Source: Sipunculus nudus
Taxonomy: Eukaryota; Annelida; Sipuncula; Golfingiida; Sipunculidae
Assembly: GCA_026874595.1 (NCBI GenBank)
Contig: CM049312.1
Span: 77,043,429 to 77,107,428 of the forward strand
DNA length: 64,000 nt
Direction: 5' to 3'
The translations under genes were made by a program, and so were the position numbers. Below, piece after piece: positions 12,936 to 24,923 of this stretch. The stretch's first letter is position 1. Each line of letters opens with the position of its first letter. The notes below the pieces were generated by a model. That model made no database searches. It was given only the letters and a program-made list of their open reading frames with translations, and was not told where the DNA came from.

Positions 12936-13246
12936 TTTCTGTCCGTACTCATAAACTGCCACCACTCACCAATAACAAACACATCAATCAAGCCCCATGC
13001 TTGATAAAGGACAACAAATTAATGTTTAATTTTCTTTTAGTTTATTCACACTGAATGTGATATAAGTTATAACACAGTAGATTTCTTTATGAAAACAACA
13101 AAACCTTTGTGTGTCGGACTATCTTACACCAAATTCCACACTTCTATCTGAATTAAGGTGGCATCTGATATATGCATATACAAATGTATGGGTATGCAGA
13201 GTGGAATCACACCCATTATATCCTCTTAGAGTGATTCCATATATAT

Positions 13247-14023
13247 GTCAGAGACGAGATTGAAATCCAGGCGGATTTTAAATTCGTCTAGACGAGATTG
13301 CGATTGTGATCTCGCCTAGGCCAGATTGCGATTGTGATCTTGCCTAGACAGATTTTAAACTCGCCTAGACGAGATCACAATCGCAATCTAGCCTAGGCGA
13401 GATTAAAATCCATCATGAAGCAGGCCAGGATTTTAATCTCGCCTAGGCGAGTTTAAAATCCGTCTGGTATCATCCAGACGAGTTTAAAATCTGCCTGATA
13501 TCAATTAGGCGAGTTTAAAATCTGCCTAGGCAAGATTAAAATAGTGATCTGATTTAATTTCCTAATATATTATGCATTGTAATTGACATATGAAAGAATT
13601 TTTCAGTCATATTTTCAATATTTTAACACTGAATGGTTATATATAGTTCACAGGTTATATATTTATTAATATTTACAGAATATTATAATATTAATGTAAT
13701 AATTAAAATTAATTTTGAAATGGAATTATTAAATAGGTATTTGATTATTACTTGCACCTTTGATGTGTTTCATCTGTCTACAGCATCCATATGATACCAA
13801 TTATTTGCTAAAAATTAATTAATCTTTATTTTCTTCCCAGTTTTTTTAACAACCTTGGAGTTGTAAAAATCACTAATAATTTATACCCAAAAAAAATTTG
13901 TAATTGTATTAAATATATGGCAATTAGAGAGTAACAAGAGGTATATTGAAGCACATTTATGAGATATTATGAAGAGCAAATCTCGGGGGGAAAAAAGTCA
14001 TCCACTTGCATACTGAATCAATC

Positions 14024-14067
<44 letters not shown>

Positions 14068-15097
14068 GTCTAGATAGATATTACTTCATTATTTAAAGAG
14101 TATATTACACATTAACATAAACAATCATCCTATTTGATAATCCTTACAGGACAAACAGAACAAATTAGTTGGTTGATCTAGTTCAAATGTTTCTTTTCAC
14201 CCAGGTATTCAACAGTCAACAGTCAAAACATGTACGCTTATGGTACAAAATATGTAGGGTTTCAGTATTTATGATGGACTTTGATACACTATTCCTTTTT
14301 TTTGTAATTAAACATCATATATATTAATTAATGTAATTAAACATTATATTCAGTCTCCTTTTGTCTTTTTAAAATACTACATTACTAATATTACTAATAC
14401 CAGTTTCACTTCAAATTAATTAATATTGACAACAAAATTATCATGTGCCATAACAATAACCATGTAAGTTAAGTTTCTTATTACTTAATTTATAAAAATA
14501 AAATAAAAATATAAAATTTAAAAAAATTGTTAATTATTACATTAATAATAAAATATTTTGTAAAAATTAATAAATGTATTACTTGTGAACTATACATAAC
14601 CATATTTATAAAAATATATAATAAAAAAACATTTCCAAAATTAATGTTGATTATTACATTGATAATATAATATTCTGTAAATATTAATAAATATATTACT
14701 TGTGAACTATACATAACCATTCAGTGTTAAAATATTTAATATCTTTCATATGTCAATTACAATACATAATATATTAGGAAATTATATCAGGTCACTATTT
14801 TAATCTCGCCCAGGCAGTTTTTAAACTCGCCTAAGTGATATCACCGTGTTATCAGGCAGATTTTAAACTCGGCTGGATGATACCAGACAGATTTTAAACT
14901 CGCCTAGGCGAGATTAAAATCCTGGCCCACTCCATGATGGATTTTAATATCGCCTAGGCCAGATTGTGATCTCGTCTAGGTGAGTTTAAAATCCGTCTAG
15001 ACGAGATCACAATCACAATCTCGCCTAGGCAAGATCACAATCGCAATCTCGTCTAGGCGAATTTAAAATCCGACTGGATTTCAATCTTGTCTCTGAC
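13247..15097. mobile_element. Foldback element with ~470-bp inverted arms and palindromic CCTAGG core
   Basis: Arms of about 470 bp (13247-13720 and 14635-15097) are inverted copies starting GTCAGAGACGAGATTGAAATCC. The outer ~300 bp of each arm is built of alternating short units around CTCGCCTAGGCGAG and GTCTAGACGAG, each itself a palindrome, joined by GATTTTAAA/TTTAAAATC. The middle is AT-rich, with a (GATA)n tract. A ~117-bp tandem duplication extends the right inner arm (14519-14720). No coding capacity. Confidence 0.65.
14024..14067 (+). repeat. (GATA)n microsatellite
   Basis: About 11 perfect GATA units followed by a broken TAGATAGATA run, inside the foldback element. Confidence 0.95.
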
Positions 15098-16144
15098 ATT
15101 ATACATATTCATATACACATGAGTATGCAGCACATTTTGATCGCTAAGGATAGTGACTGAAAATGCACATGCATGGTAACAGATAGGGAAATTCAAGTTT
15201 GACGTCAGTGATAGGGTATTCTTCTGGCAGATGACTTCTTTACTCATGCAGCTCTATACTTTAGGCATGATTCTGGCTGCATATGTACTGCATATGTATA
15301 TATGTATAAATGGAATCATAGGCATCTGTTTTCTAGCTACACAAACGTACTGCATACACATACATACCACACATGCATATATATGGAATGCTAGCTTAAA
15401 ATACATTAGGTTTTTGCAAAATTATAAAAGAGTAAAATCACCATAGAAGTTCTTTAAGTCTTACTGACTTGACATACCAGGGTTTTCCTGTATATCAATA
15501 AATATTTACAAATAACTTGATAACAAGTAAAACAACCATCCATCTGCTCAAATATACACATCTGACTGAGTAAACTGAATTGACCTTACCGTGAACTCTA
15601 TGTGACCTTAATCACATATTCATTCAATGAATAATTATAAGCAGAGCAGTTGCATGGCATTGGTTTGATACTGATTCAAACTGTTTTGACCAAAATTGTT
15701 TGAAAACACTTTGGATTGCTGTGTGAATGCTCAATTTTCTTTTCAAAATGGTTTGAAACCATTTTGCATTTGCCATGTTTAGGGGGTTTTAGACTACAAA
15801 GGAAATGTGAGAGTGGAACCCCCCCAAAAATTTCAACATTTCACAACACTAAATATCACAAATATTTTCTGACATTTGTTGACTTTTTGCAAGAAATGAT
15901 TCTGTGAATGCAGCTACTGTTCTGTTCAGGTAATAAAATAAGCCCATGAGCACTGCATATCTAACACCGTTTTTTAAGGGTGCCCATTCACCTACCTTTC
16001 GAAAAAATAAATTTATGTGATTTATGGCTTCCTATTTGTACCGGTATATATATAAATGATCAAGGGGTAATTTTGGCTGCCAAAACTTCTTTTTTAATGC
16101 CTTTGTCAAGGAAGTTTGAACTTGTTTATCAACATCATGTTTGA

Positions 16145-16438
16145 AAACACAGCAATGTTAACAAAAGGGAAAAACATGTAACCTAAGGTGGTAGGTTGCA
16201 CTGTGGAGGTAGAAAGGAAACTTGTTGCAAAACGCCATTTTCAAAGCTCTGGCTTATCCGACTTGCCGCCAGATGCCCTTGTTGAATTTGTTTTGATTAT
16301 TCTAGTGGGCCCCCATATATAATGAAATGTTGAAATAAACAAAACAAGCAGCCTACATTTTCTGACCTATTTTTATAAAAGCTCAAAGGGATTACCTTTA
16401 GTTTATAAAGGTCAGATAGGTGATTGGGCCCCTTTAAG
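16145..16438 (+). repeat. Dispersed repeat copy 2 (GGTGGTTGGTTACA family)
   Basis: Direct, diverged copy of 12604-12935 (ACCTAAGGTGGTAGGTTGCA, CTTGCCGCCAGATGCCCTTG, AGGTCAGATAGGTGATTGGG), both inside the same intron of the minus gene. Confidence 0.55.
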
Positions 16439-16624
16439 ATTAAGCCTGCATGATCAACCATATACAGTAACACAATTTACTCTTGACCTCCTGTTAATAT
16501 TAACAACTAATTAATTTAACATTTCATGGAAATCTCAGGTATAGTATTGTGCTGTTCTCGCACCAACTTTTATTTTGTGAGTGCAATATAACATATGATG
16601 CACAACCTTTGCTAGCTATTTTAT

Positions 16625-16795
16625 CTCATAGACTGGCATCTATCAAAATATCTGTAAGAAGTAGACTTGCATCTGCTTATATACTTGACAGACAGTAGAC
16701 TGACATCTATCCATTTATCTGACAAACTATAGACTGGCATCCATCCAGCTATCTGACAACCAGTAGACTGGCATCTGCTCATCCATTTGACATAG
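16625..16795 (+). repeat. ~38-bp tandem repeat
   Basis: About 4.5 imperfect units carrying AGTAGACTGGCATCTATCCA and TATCTGACA. An open frame across it is only the repeat read through. Confidence 0.7.
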
Positions 16796-17544
16796 ATAAA
16801 AGGCATGAAAAATCATATACAAACAATAAATGTATGGTCAGAGTAGGACCAAGTGTTGCAGCAAACAGACCTTCCTCTTTTACGCAATTACAGTTTGTAA
16901 TCTATTATGCAAAAATGAAACCAATTTGATTTAGAAAGAAAATGATCATCAACTGATTAACTGCCACAACACTACTGGATACAACATTGTCTATATAACT
17001 AACTAGTTCTTCCTAAATGATCAGCTTGAAGATTACACAGTCTTTTTTACACAAAGGATTGGGCTAATTGCCAAAGCCGACAAAAATACTTGGGTTTTAC
17101 ACCATCATATAGGTAGACAGCTAACTGGTTTGTGTGTGTTGCCTGGAGCCTATCCATGTGATGTTCAATGCTTAAATAAAATGTATATATTTTATATGTG
17201 CAGCAACACACACACACACCAGTTACACTGGCCCATAGACCACAACTTTTTTTGGGGGGGGGGGGGGGGGATGTGAAAAGCTGTTCAAAGAGTGATCAGT
17301 CAGGCAAACATCACCTGTTTCAGTTATCAGATAAGAAAACCTTTTAAAACCCACTCCTAAGGAGTGAAATGTTATGGATTGCCATGAATTATAGCATAAA
17401 CCAGTTTTGATCCATTTGCAAAGTACTTGTTGACATGTACGTGCTTCACTAATCTGTAACATATGGTTGGTGTCATAGTTAGGGTCCAAGGAGGCCAATG
17501 GTACTCAAGAAAGAGGAGTCTGTATTTCATCCCCAGGGGACCGA

Positions 17545-17985
17545 CTACATTGGAGAAGTTTTCTGATCAGTCATTGGAGCTAATGTACTGGGATTTCTGG
17601 GATCTGTCGTTGGAGCTAGCATATTTCTGGGATCTGTTGTTTGCGCTAGCGTATTTCTGGGATCTGTCGTTGGAGCTAACGTTATTCTAGGATCTGTTGT
17701 TTGAGCTAGCATAGCTCTTGGGTCTGTCGTTGGAGCTAATGCCGCTCTAGGAAGGGGATTAGGATTTACTACATCCTTGTGAGCCATATTAAGATGTCTC
17801 TTGAGGTTTGATTTCCACGCACTACAGTATGAACAATACGGACAGCTTTGGAGAGTTCCGTATGAGGGGCTCTTGACAGGGTGGATGTCCCTGCGATGTT
17901 TGGTCATGGCTGCCTTGTCAGCCATAAAGAGAGAACAAACATCACACCAGAAGCCCTCTACACCGTCCATCATAACGCGAGATAT
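17545..17985 (-). CDS. Alternative terminal exon: two C2H2 fingers plus 10-residue repeats (cassette 2)
   Basis: The acceptor (ctattgtag) precedes base 17985; phase 0, 146 residues, own stop. Finger 1 is C14-x2-C17-x12-H30-x4-H35 and finger 2 is C48-P-Y-C51-x12-H64-x4-H69 (KSNLKRHLNMAH). The C-terminal tail carries five consecutive 10-residue units at residues 81-130 of the form (A/I/N)(x)LA(P/Q)TTDPR, then a degenerate sixth. These repeats are encoded by a 30-bp minisatellite at 17596-17745. Since the repeats lie after the fingers, copy-number changes in multiples of 30 bp would leave the DNA-binding part untouched. It is a sister of the cassette at 24366. Confidence 0.85.
   Translation of the reverse strand: MSRVMMDGVEGFWCDVCSLFMADKAAMTKHRRDIHPVKSPSYGTLQSCPYCSYCSAWKSNLKRHLNMAHKDVVNPNPLPRAALAPTTDPRAMLAQTTDPRITLAPTTDPRNTLAQTTDPRNMLAPTTDPRNPSTLAPMTDQKTSPM
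17596..17745 (-). repeat. Coding 30-bp minisatellite in zinc-finger cassette 2
   Basis: Five 30-bp units translate to 10-residue repeats ending LA(P/Q)TTDPR in the tail of the exon at 17985-17545. Confidence 0.9.
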
Positions 17986-18112
17986 CTACAATAGATAAAG
18001 GCCCAGCGTCAGTCACTACAGTTAAATTATGGACACTGACCATCAACACAATGAAAAATCCTACCTACCCTCCTTATGCAGTGATCCCCCTAAATTTCCT
18101 CCCTTCCCCTAA

Positions 18113-18330
18113 CCACTGCTTTCTATAGCACTGTTTGCTGGATACTGCCACCAGTTGGCACAGGTCCAAGAACATTCTGCACTATGCAAGCAGAAAATAA
18201 TGGGTATGTCCAAATTTGAGAAACTGGCAATACTCAGCTTCTACCAGAAGAATCAGAACGTTCTTGGCACTGTGCCAACTTCTGTGTGGTAATAGTAATA
18301 CACAGCACACAGTGCTACTGTTAGCAGTGG
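18113..18330. mobile_element. Palindromic MITE
   Basis: Left arm CCACTGCT...TAGCACTG...CCACCAGTTGGCACAGG-CCAAGAAC and right arm GTTCTTGGCACTGTGCCAAC...CAGTGCTA...AGCAGTGG are inverted over most of the 218 bp, giving a long hairpin. No coding content. Confidence 0.6.
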
Positions 18331-19189
18331 CTAAGTAGGATAATTATAGAATAATGTAGCACAACCACTGTATAAAAGAGTGTATTTTTTAACAAACTAA
18401 AAAGGAATCCCTGCCATTCCTTAGTGAGGGGAGGACAATTTGGCCTGGGATTGATAAAGCAAATTTTATATAATGAAGTGAATACTGAGAAAAATTGAAA
18501 ACCATATCCTATAATTTATAAAGATTCTAAATTTTTCCATTACTGATTACAATCACTCCATGGACTACATCCACAAATCTTAAAATTCCTTGAATCTCCT
18601 TAAAGCACCACAAGTAACAAAACATTTTCTAAAATTTGTTTACGCATAAAAAATTAGCCTATGTACAAATTTCCTGTATTACAGTTGTTTTATTTTTAGA
18701 TTGTGGTTTTACTAGGGGATACATGACATTTAGGATTTTTTTTTTCAAAAAGTGTTTTTTTTTTTTTAATTTTTCTTTAAATTTAATTTTTATATTTAGG
18801 TGTTAGCAAAATATACCTACAACAGGAGTACGGCCGACCTTAGGCTGATAGTGATAAATCTACAACAAACAAAAGCCCCAGATTAGGCAGGTATTCACTC
18901 ATCATAAATGTGACACCTACTCTTAACAGATACAGGGACTAATAATCAAGTTAAAATGTAAAAGGCGCATATATATCATACTGCAAAGTGAAAAGTTATC
19001 AATGGTTGTAGTTGCTTATATATAAACATACTGTGGTTAGCGTTACTATGGATTTTTGCGATTTTCACTTTTTTTTCTAGTTTTGCAAGTATTCTATTTT
19101 CCCAATCTCACTATATAGTAAATTATCGAGTATACCAATTACATTTACAAACCAGTGGACCTGGTTTTTGTGACACAAAAACAACTATA

Positions 19190-19815
19190 TGTCTCCCCTC
19201 AATATGGGCCTCACTTTCCCAAATTTGAGGGAAATGAATGGACCACTTCAAAAGTTTGGTGTCAACTTAAATCCTGGATTTCTAAATATTTGTCCTTGTC
19301 TTATGATGATCAAGGTAACCAAGTCATGAACTGAACTGAGATTTTATTCTGGCTGATTTGACCTTGAAGATTCAGGTGAAGGTCACCATTTTTTGGAGCT
19401 CTTGAGGAACTTTATTTTAACATTTAGTGTTACAAATTTGAGGAAAAAATATGAAACTTCAAAAGTTATGGGGTTAAAAAAAATGTTTTATTTCCACCAA
19501 ATTGACTTTGATGATGAAGGTCAAGGTCACCAATATTTAACTTGTTGATATTGGTATAGACATTTCACAAGTTGTATTTCATTAAAATATATTAAGTGGT
19601 TCAAATGTTGTAGCTTTAAAAAATAATTTATATTCTGACTGATTTGACCTTGAATATCCAGGTCAAGGTCACCAGTTTTCCGGCTCCTCAAGTGACTTGA
19701 TTAAAAACAACTAGTGTTTCAAAATTGAAGGAAAAAATGCACAACTTCTAAAGTAATGGGGTTCACAATTCGGTTTCAGCCTTGATGGTGGTCAAGGTCA
19801 CTAGTTCTGATAACT
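19190..19815 (+). repeat. Diverged tandem repeat rich in AAGGTCA half-sites
   Basis: About four imperfect units of 130-150 bp, each with TGACCTTGA...AGGTCAAGGTCACC followed by a GAGGAAAAAATA..AACTTC-AAAGT-ATGGGGTT segment. The motif is the extended nuclear-receptor half-site TCAAGGTCA; any function is unproven. Confidence 0.6.
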
Positions 19816-21311
19816 AGAATATTCCCTGCTATCTTAATCACATTCTGTCCTTTATAATAATGATCAATAGAAATTATGTTAATAAAATTGCTTACTGCAT
19901 GAAAAGAACAATTTTTCCTTGTATCATTTATCAGATAGGTGGCTCTGCTGTAGTAGCTGTTGACACTTTTCTATTTTTGTTGATAATTTAGTCTGCATGT
20001 ATTGCGTCAACGGAAAAACTAATTCCTGTATGTTTTATGGGCTCATTAAATTGATCGTCTTAGATAAGATTCTATTAGTACTATGGTCTCATCCACTGAT
20101 AGAAATAAACTAACAGACTGCTGAGCAGAAAAAAACAGAATATTCCATTAATTATTATCTTTATTTGATTAAGGTAATAACCTGACATGTACGATAGAAT
20201 TAAGATCACTAGATCTTGTACCAACCAAGAAATTTTACCTAGACACAAAACACTATGTGTTCCGCATTTCACTTTATTCATGTTCTATTATATTAATTGT
20301 ATATGCAGATAAAGTTATGAACAGCTAAATTAATGTTACTATTGTATGAAAGCGCATGTTCCAGTCCAATAAAGTCAGTAATATCAAGACCATGTTGAAC
20401 CTTAAAAACATTTGGACCATACCAGTACATCATCTCAGCTGATATGTATGCCAACATGCAGGCTAATAATGTCGTAATTATATACTAGCCTACATACCTG
20501 TATAGTAACACAGGAATTAAGTGTTTTCAGTAAACAGACTTTTCTGTTGTTTGCTTACATAATTTATATATAAGCACACATTTCCACATCATAAAGCCAA
20601 AGTTATGTGCAAAAATGTCCAATCTATTATGGCACTGCAAGATTGATCATCAGATCATTTGCCTCAACCCAAGCGATTATTGATTATAATCGTTCATTGG
20701 CTCATCACTACTTTATAAACATATACTTTATCAATGGCTTTATTACGCCTTTCTCTCAATTTGTGACTCCTCATCATGCAAATATTTGCTGGATTTCAGT
20801 CACTAGACATGACAGAGTAAACATATGAGCAGAAACAAAACTAGCCATATGAAACACTTTTATTTCTCTCAAATAACATCTCCTTACATACTTTAATCAC
20901 GGCCAATCACAAACTGTTTAGTATCAATATTTATTATTTATTATAGTTATCTATTGTTAACACCAATGTACTAGAGGTATGATTGGTAAGTCAAGTACAA
21001 TATCACCATCAATAGTCTCCACATTAAAAGTTAAATCAGCATAAATCATGCATCTCGACTGACTGATATAAACCAACCAACAGTGTAATGTCTAAAGAGA
21101 CAATGGATCAGCTCATAATCAAGGGATAGACTCTATACAAATATCACAAATCTGATGTTCACTGACCATGGCTCAGACTAATTTATCTTAATTTAAAAAT
21201 TAGACAAAATATCCAATGTTGCATAAGAGATGATTTGATTTACACTGTGCATGTTTATATATGATAATATTTAATCATCTTAAATTAACAGTTTAGTATA
21301 TCCTGGAACAC

Positions 21312-21405
21312 ATAATCACAGATCTTAACTAAGTACACACAGCTCTCTTAACATAAGCATAATCACAGATCTTAACTAAGTACACACAGCTCTCTTAACA
21401 TAAGC
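21312..21405 (+). repeat. Perfect 47-bp tandem duplication
   Basis: Two identical 47-bp copies starting ATAATCACAGATCTTAACTA at 21312 and 21359. Identity implies recent origin. Confidence 0.92.
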
Positions 21406-23689
21406 CTCTTAACCCACAGAGCTATGCAAAATATGGAAAAGATCAAAAACCTCACAAAAAGACCTGCAACTTAATAATTTAAGAGTCCTTTGAACTGAGA
21501 TATCAGCAGTGATGAGAAATGATAAAACAGTCACAAATGATCTCAGAAATACACTCCTTTGGGTGCAGGTCATATCTCCTGCAGATCAAATCTGCCATCT
21601 GTCACTTCCAAAGAAATCTCCGGTCAGTGAAACCCTGATGTAATATTACCATACTTTTAATCTCTTAAATTGTTTGGAAAAATTACCAATAGCCTGGCAT
21701 AGGTAAATTTTTTTATACATCAATGAAATTACAGGGGTCATAATAAGGCCTTACTGCCAATCTAAGACAAGCAATTAAACTCATGCATGGAAAGGCATTT
21801 TTCATTTTATACCAATCTGTTGGAAAGGTGAATACCTAGATGTTTTTTTCACGAAGTTGTAACAAAAATGACACATGAAAGAAACAAAACACTATCCACG
21901 TGGTGTTCCTATATTTTCCAGCTAGAAATGGTCTATACATTTAGGCCCTCATCTCCTGTTTTTTTCCCTGTTTTTTTTTACTGCACAATAGTGTGTTACT
22001 GCTGTGTGTAACTGTGTTAATACTACTGAAAACATTCAATTCTTTTTGCATGCAAGTGTTCATGTAGGATGGCATGTAAGATGGCAGAATCAGATTTACA
22101 CTGAGCAAAGTGTGACTGAAAGTTTGATATGATGGTAGGATACATCTTAAGCAGAAAGGCAAATTTTTGAGAGGAAAATCAAACCTGTATTTATGCCTTT
22201 CCCTTGTAAAGTGAAAATTTCAAAGTATTACAATCCCTGAATTATAAGCAGTACCTAACCTCCCGGTGTGGAGGCAACTGCAAAAGTGAACTTCAGCAAA
22301 GAAAAGCAATAACTAGGAATCTCAACTCTCAAACAACTAATATGTACTGCATCAAAAGCAGAGTATCACAAATACAAATCGTAATGTGAGTGGAGCATCA
22401 CAATACAGTTACATGACACAGACTCTGGGCTTTCATTGGAAGAAAATTTGAAGACTCCAGGATGCTCAGGCCAAACATTTGGCACCTCACGTCCACAGGA
22501 ATTTGGAGCGTCCAAATGAACGGCAATACATCTAAGTTTTTTTAAGGTTGTGTAAAATAGATTATATATTTGATGTCATTTTTGTATCATATTTAGATAC
22601 TGTATCATTATAGGATTATTGACCAGACTGAAATCGAAGGTTAGTTCTCAGCGAGGGTTCCCACAATTGACTGTATTTTTTATTTTTTAGAGGTAGTCGG
22701 CAAATGAATATTTACAATAACAAGAGCCAGTGTTAACTCTTCTGTCCAGCTGGAAGATAATTCATACCCAGAGCCAAGCATCAGAGTTAATTTCGAGCTT
22801 CACAGATACTTTCACCTGCAATCCTGAAAGCCCTGCAGACTGTGCTCTGAAAAAAGGTGTCACTACCGCCCCAGTATCCAGTATTTATCTTCCAACATTT
22901 TGGAGTGAAGCTATCCAAAATGTGTGCAGCCCCCCCCCCCCCCCCCAAGGCAGCTTATTACCCCCATATGGCAGTCAGAAATGCAGCATTTTTCTGTGAA
23001 AAATTGCTGGATCCAGTAATTTGAATCATCCCCACATCTTTTGTTATCTTTCTATAACTTTTTGAGTAATGTTGACAAACAAACTGACAAACAAACTAAT
23101 GCTGTCAAAAACATAACTTCCTTTTTCAGAGGTAAAAACCAAGATATGCAGATAGATTACTGGTATTCTGCACCAATATTCAGTCATCATGATCTTCTAA
23201 ACAGCTTTATCACTACTTGGTTATGTTCAATTTGGTTATGTTAAAATGTTTCAACATGATCTGTAAAACTTATTGAATAATATGTATTTGCAGTTCTATA
23301 AGTCCAAACAAATGCGATAATGTCAATCATATTAATAAGTCATAAATAAAATACTCAAACAAAACTAAATATAATACATAACTCTCAAAGCATATTTGAT
23401 CAAGAGATTTCTTTTTCTTCAGTATTACCTAAAGACTCCATAACACAAGGTATCATTACTGTCATAAACAACCCCTAATCAAAGATTTTCTTCACAACCT
23501 CAAATAATGTACGACTGACAGAGATGTGCACACACTAAAGAATTTGTACTGTGAATTATCAGCACATACAGTTTATCATTAACAGATGCTCTAATAAACG
23601 TAAGACACAAACCATGTGTGAATCATGTGGCTTTATGTGTCAGTCTCATCTGATTTTACACTTTCCCTTCCTGGTCTTTCAGACCTGTG

Positions 23690-23950
23690 CAGTCTTGTTG
23701 ATATTCTCAGCTCCCTGGGGAGCATAAAGCCCGAGCAGCTACAAAAGGTGCTAGAAGGTTATTCATTTCATTACTACATTTGCCTGTTGCCCATGACCAG
23801 TACCAATTCACTCCTGGGTAGGGCGCACCCTTGTGGTTAACATGTTGGCCCAGAGTCTTAGTGCAGACTGTGGTCAGAACGGGCCTGGAACCCACAACCT
23901 TGTGGTCACAAGTCCAGCGCCCTGACCATAATGCCACCACACTCCACATA
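23690..23950 (-). mobile_element. tRNA-derived SINE
   Basis: On the minus strand the head reads GTGGCATTATGGTCAGGGCG (A-box region), then CTGGACTTGTGACC, then a B box GGGTTCCAGGCCC. It continues with CCCTACCCAGGAGTGAATTG, a segment typical of invertebrate SINE bodies. 3' end approximate. Confidence 0.62.
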
Positions 23951-24090
23951 TTACAAACCGTGTGCTGTAGGATAAGGGACTGTTTGTCACTTGTTGAATT
24001 AAATGAGTATTCTTTTGACTGATGAAACATTACAATTTTCGTGACTGTCTAAAGCAATTGTCCAAACTAAGCACTGTTTCACGATCAATG

Positions 24091-24366
24091 CTACAAGCTG
24101 TTGGGCTCTCCATTTAACTCACTCTTGTGGGCCGCCAAAACCGCGGGGAGGCTAACATCACGATGAACAGTGACAATATGGCGGAGCAAGTTGCCACGCC
24201 TGACAGTGCAGTAGGCACAGTGTGGGCACGTGTGGGGCTGGATACATTTAGATCGTGTCGGATGCTGTGTACGGCGATGTTGCATAAAGTCTTGTCTGTC
24301 TGCTAACATTATTCGACAATCGCAGCACCAATATTGTGTTTTGCCATCTATGCAGACCGTCTTCAT
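24091..24366 (-). CDS. Alternative terminal exon: two C2H2 fingers (cassette 1)
   Basis: First cassette downstream of the constant exon, about 6.5 kb away. The acceptor (ttatttgtag) precedes base 24366, and the exon opens in phase 0 on an in-frame ATG that is internal in the spliced mRNA. It codes 91 residues ending in a stop. Finger 1 is C14-x2-C17-x12-H30-x4-H35; it lacks the usual Phe/Tyr after the second Cys. Finger 2 is C47-P-H-C50-x12-H63-x4-H68. The CPHC...RHIxxxH style of the second finger is that of insect lola/fruitless finger pairs. It is closest to the next cassette at 17985, sharing the same finger-1 register (14/17/30/35). Spliced to the constant exon it would give a 458-residue protein. 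Confidence 0.85.
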   Translation of the reverse strand: MKTVCIDGKTQYWCCDCRIMLADRQDFMQHRRTQHPTRSKCIQPHTCPHCAYCTVRRGNLLRHIVTVHRDVSLPAVLAAHKSELNGEPNSL

Positions 24367-24923
24367 CTACAAATAAAGGAAAACGTGTCTCAGAATTTGG
24401 AATATTTCACGTCAAAGACAAAGTATATCTTTAAATTTGGTGCTGCTTAAAATAATTCTGCCAAAATTAATCCAAATCAAAAAGTACAAACAGATCAAAA
24501 ATCTTTTTTACTGATACTGATACTGATTTTATTCATTTTTGAAAAGCTGCAAAATCAAATTTGGGGGATTATTATTATTTGTTAGCTGATGAATTTTCAT
24601 TTCTTTTTAACTGAATACTTAAAAGAAAGAATACAAAAAATACAATTCTGATTATGATTGCCATAATGTGACTTACTTTCTTTATCAATGTATGTGATAG
24701 TGGAACCCAATTTAAGAAAAATAATCATGTCCAAGACTCTCTTTATCTCATCAAGCCCTTTATGCAACATCATGTCAAGATAGTACTTTTTTTCCTGTAA
24801 TATTTTATATCTTTACTGTAAAGAACTAAAAATCATAAGAAACTATCATCAAGGCTACTTGTTTCTTAAGTGTTGTGATTATAATGTACAACTAGAATAT
24901 GGGTAGTCGACAAGCGACTACGT

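Larger units (their letters stand above)
13153..15399 (+). mobile_element. TTAA-flanked MITE, interrupted by a foldback element
   Basis: TTAAGGTGGCATCTGATATATG at the left and CATATATATGGAATGCTAGCTTAA at the right are inverted repeats flanked by TTAA (13153-13156, 15396-15399). Removing the foldback insert leaves about 390 bp, colinear with the reverse complement of the copy at 9299-10143, which serves as the empty-site reference. Confidence 0.58.
11708..17544 (-). other. Intron between cassettes 2 and 3, minus gene
   Basis: About 5.8 kb, mostly the nested MITE/foldback structure and the two dispersed GGTGGTTGG repeats. A (CA)n and a G15-type run lie near 17205-17270. No coding support. Confidence 0.5.
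17986..24090 (-). other. Intron between cassettes 1 and 2, minus gene
   Basis: Contains the palindromic MITE, AGGTCA repeat, 47-bp duplication, a C18 run near 22929 and a SINE. No finger-like coding found on either strand. Confidence 0.5.
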
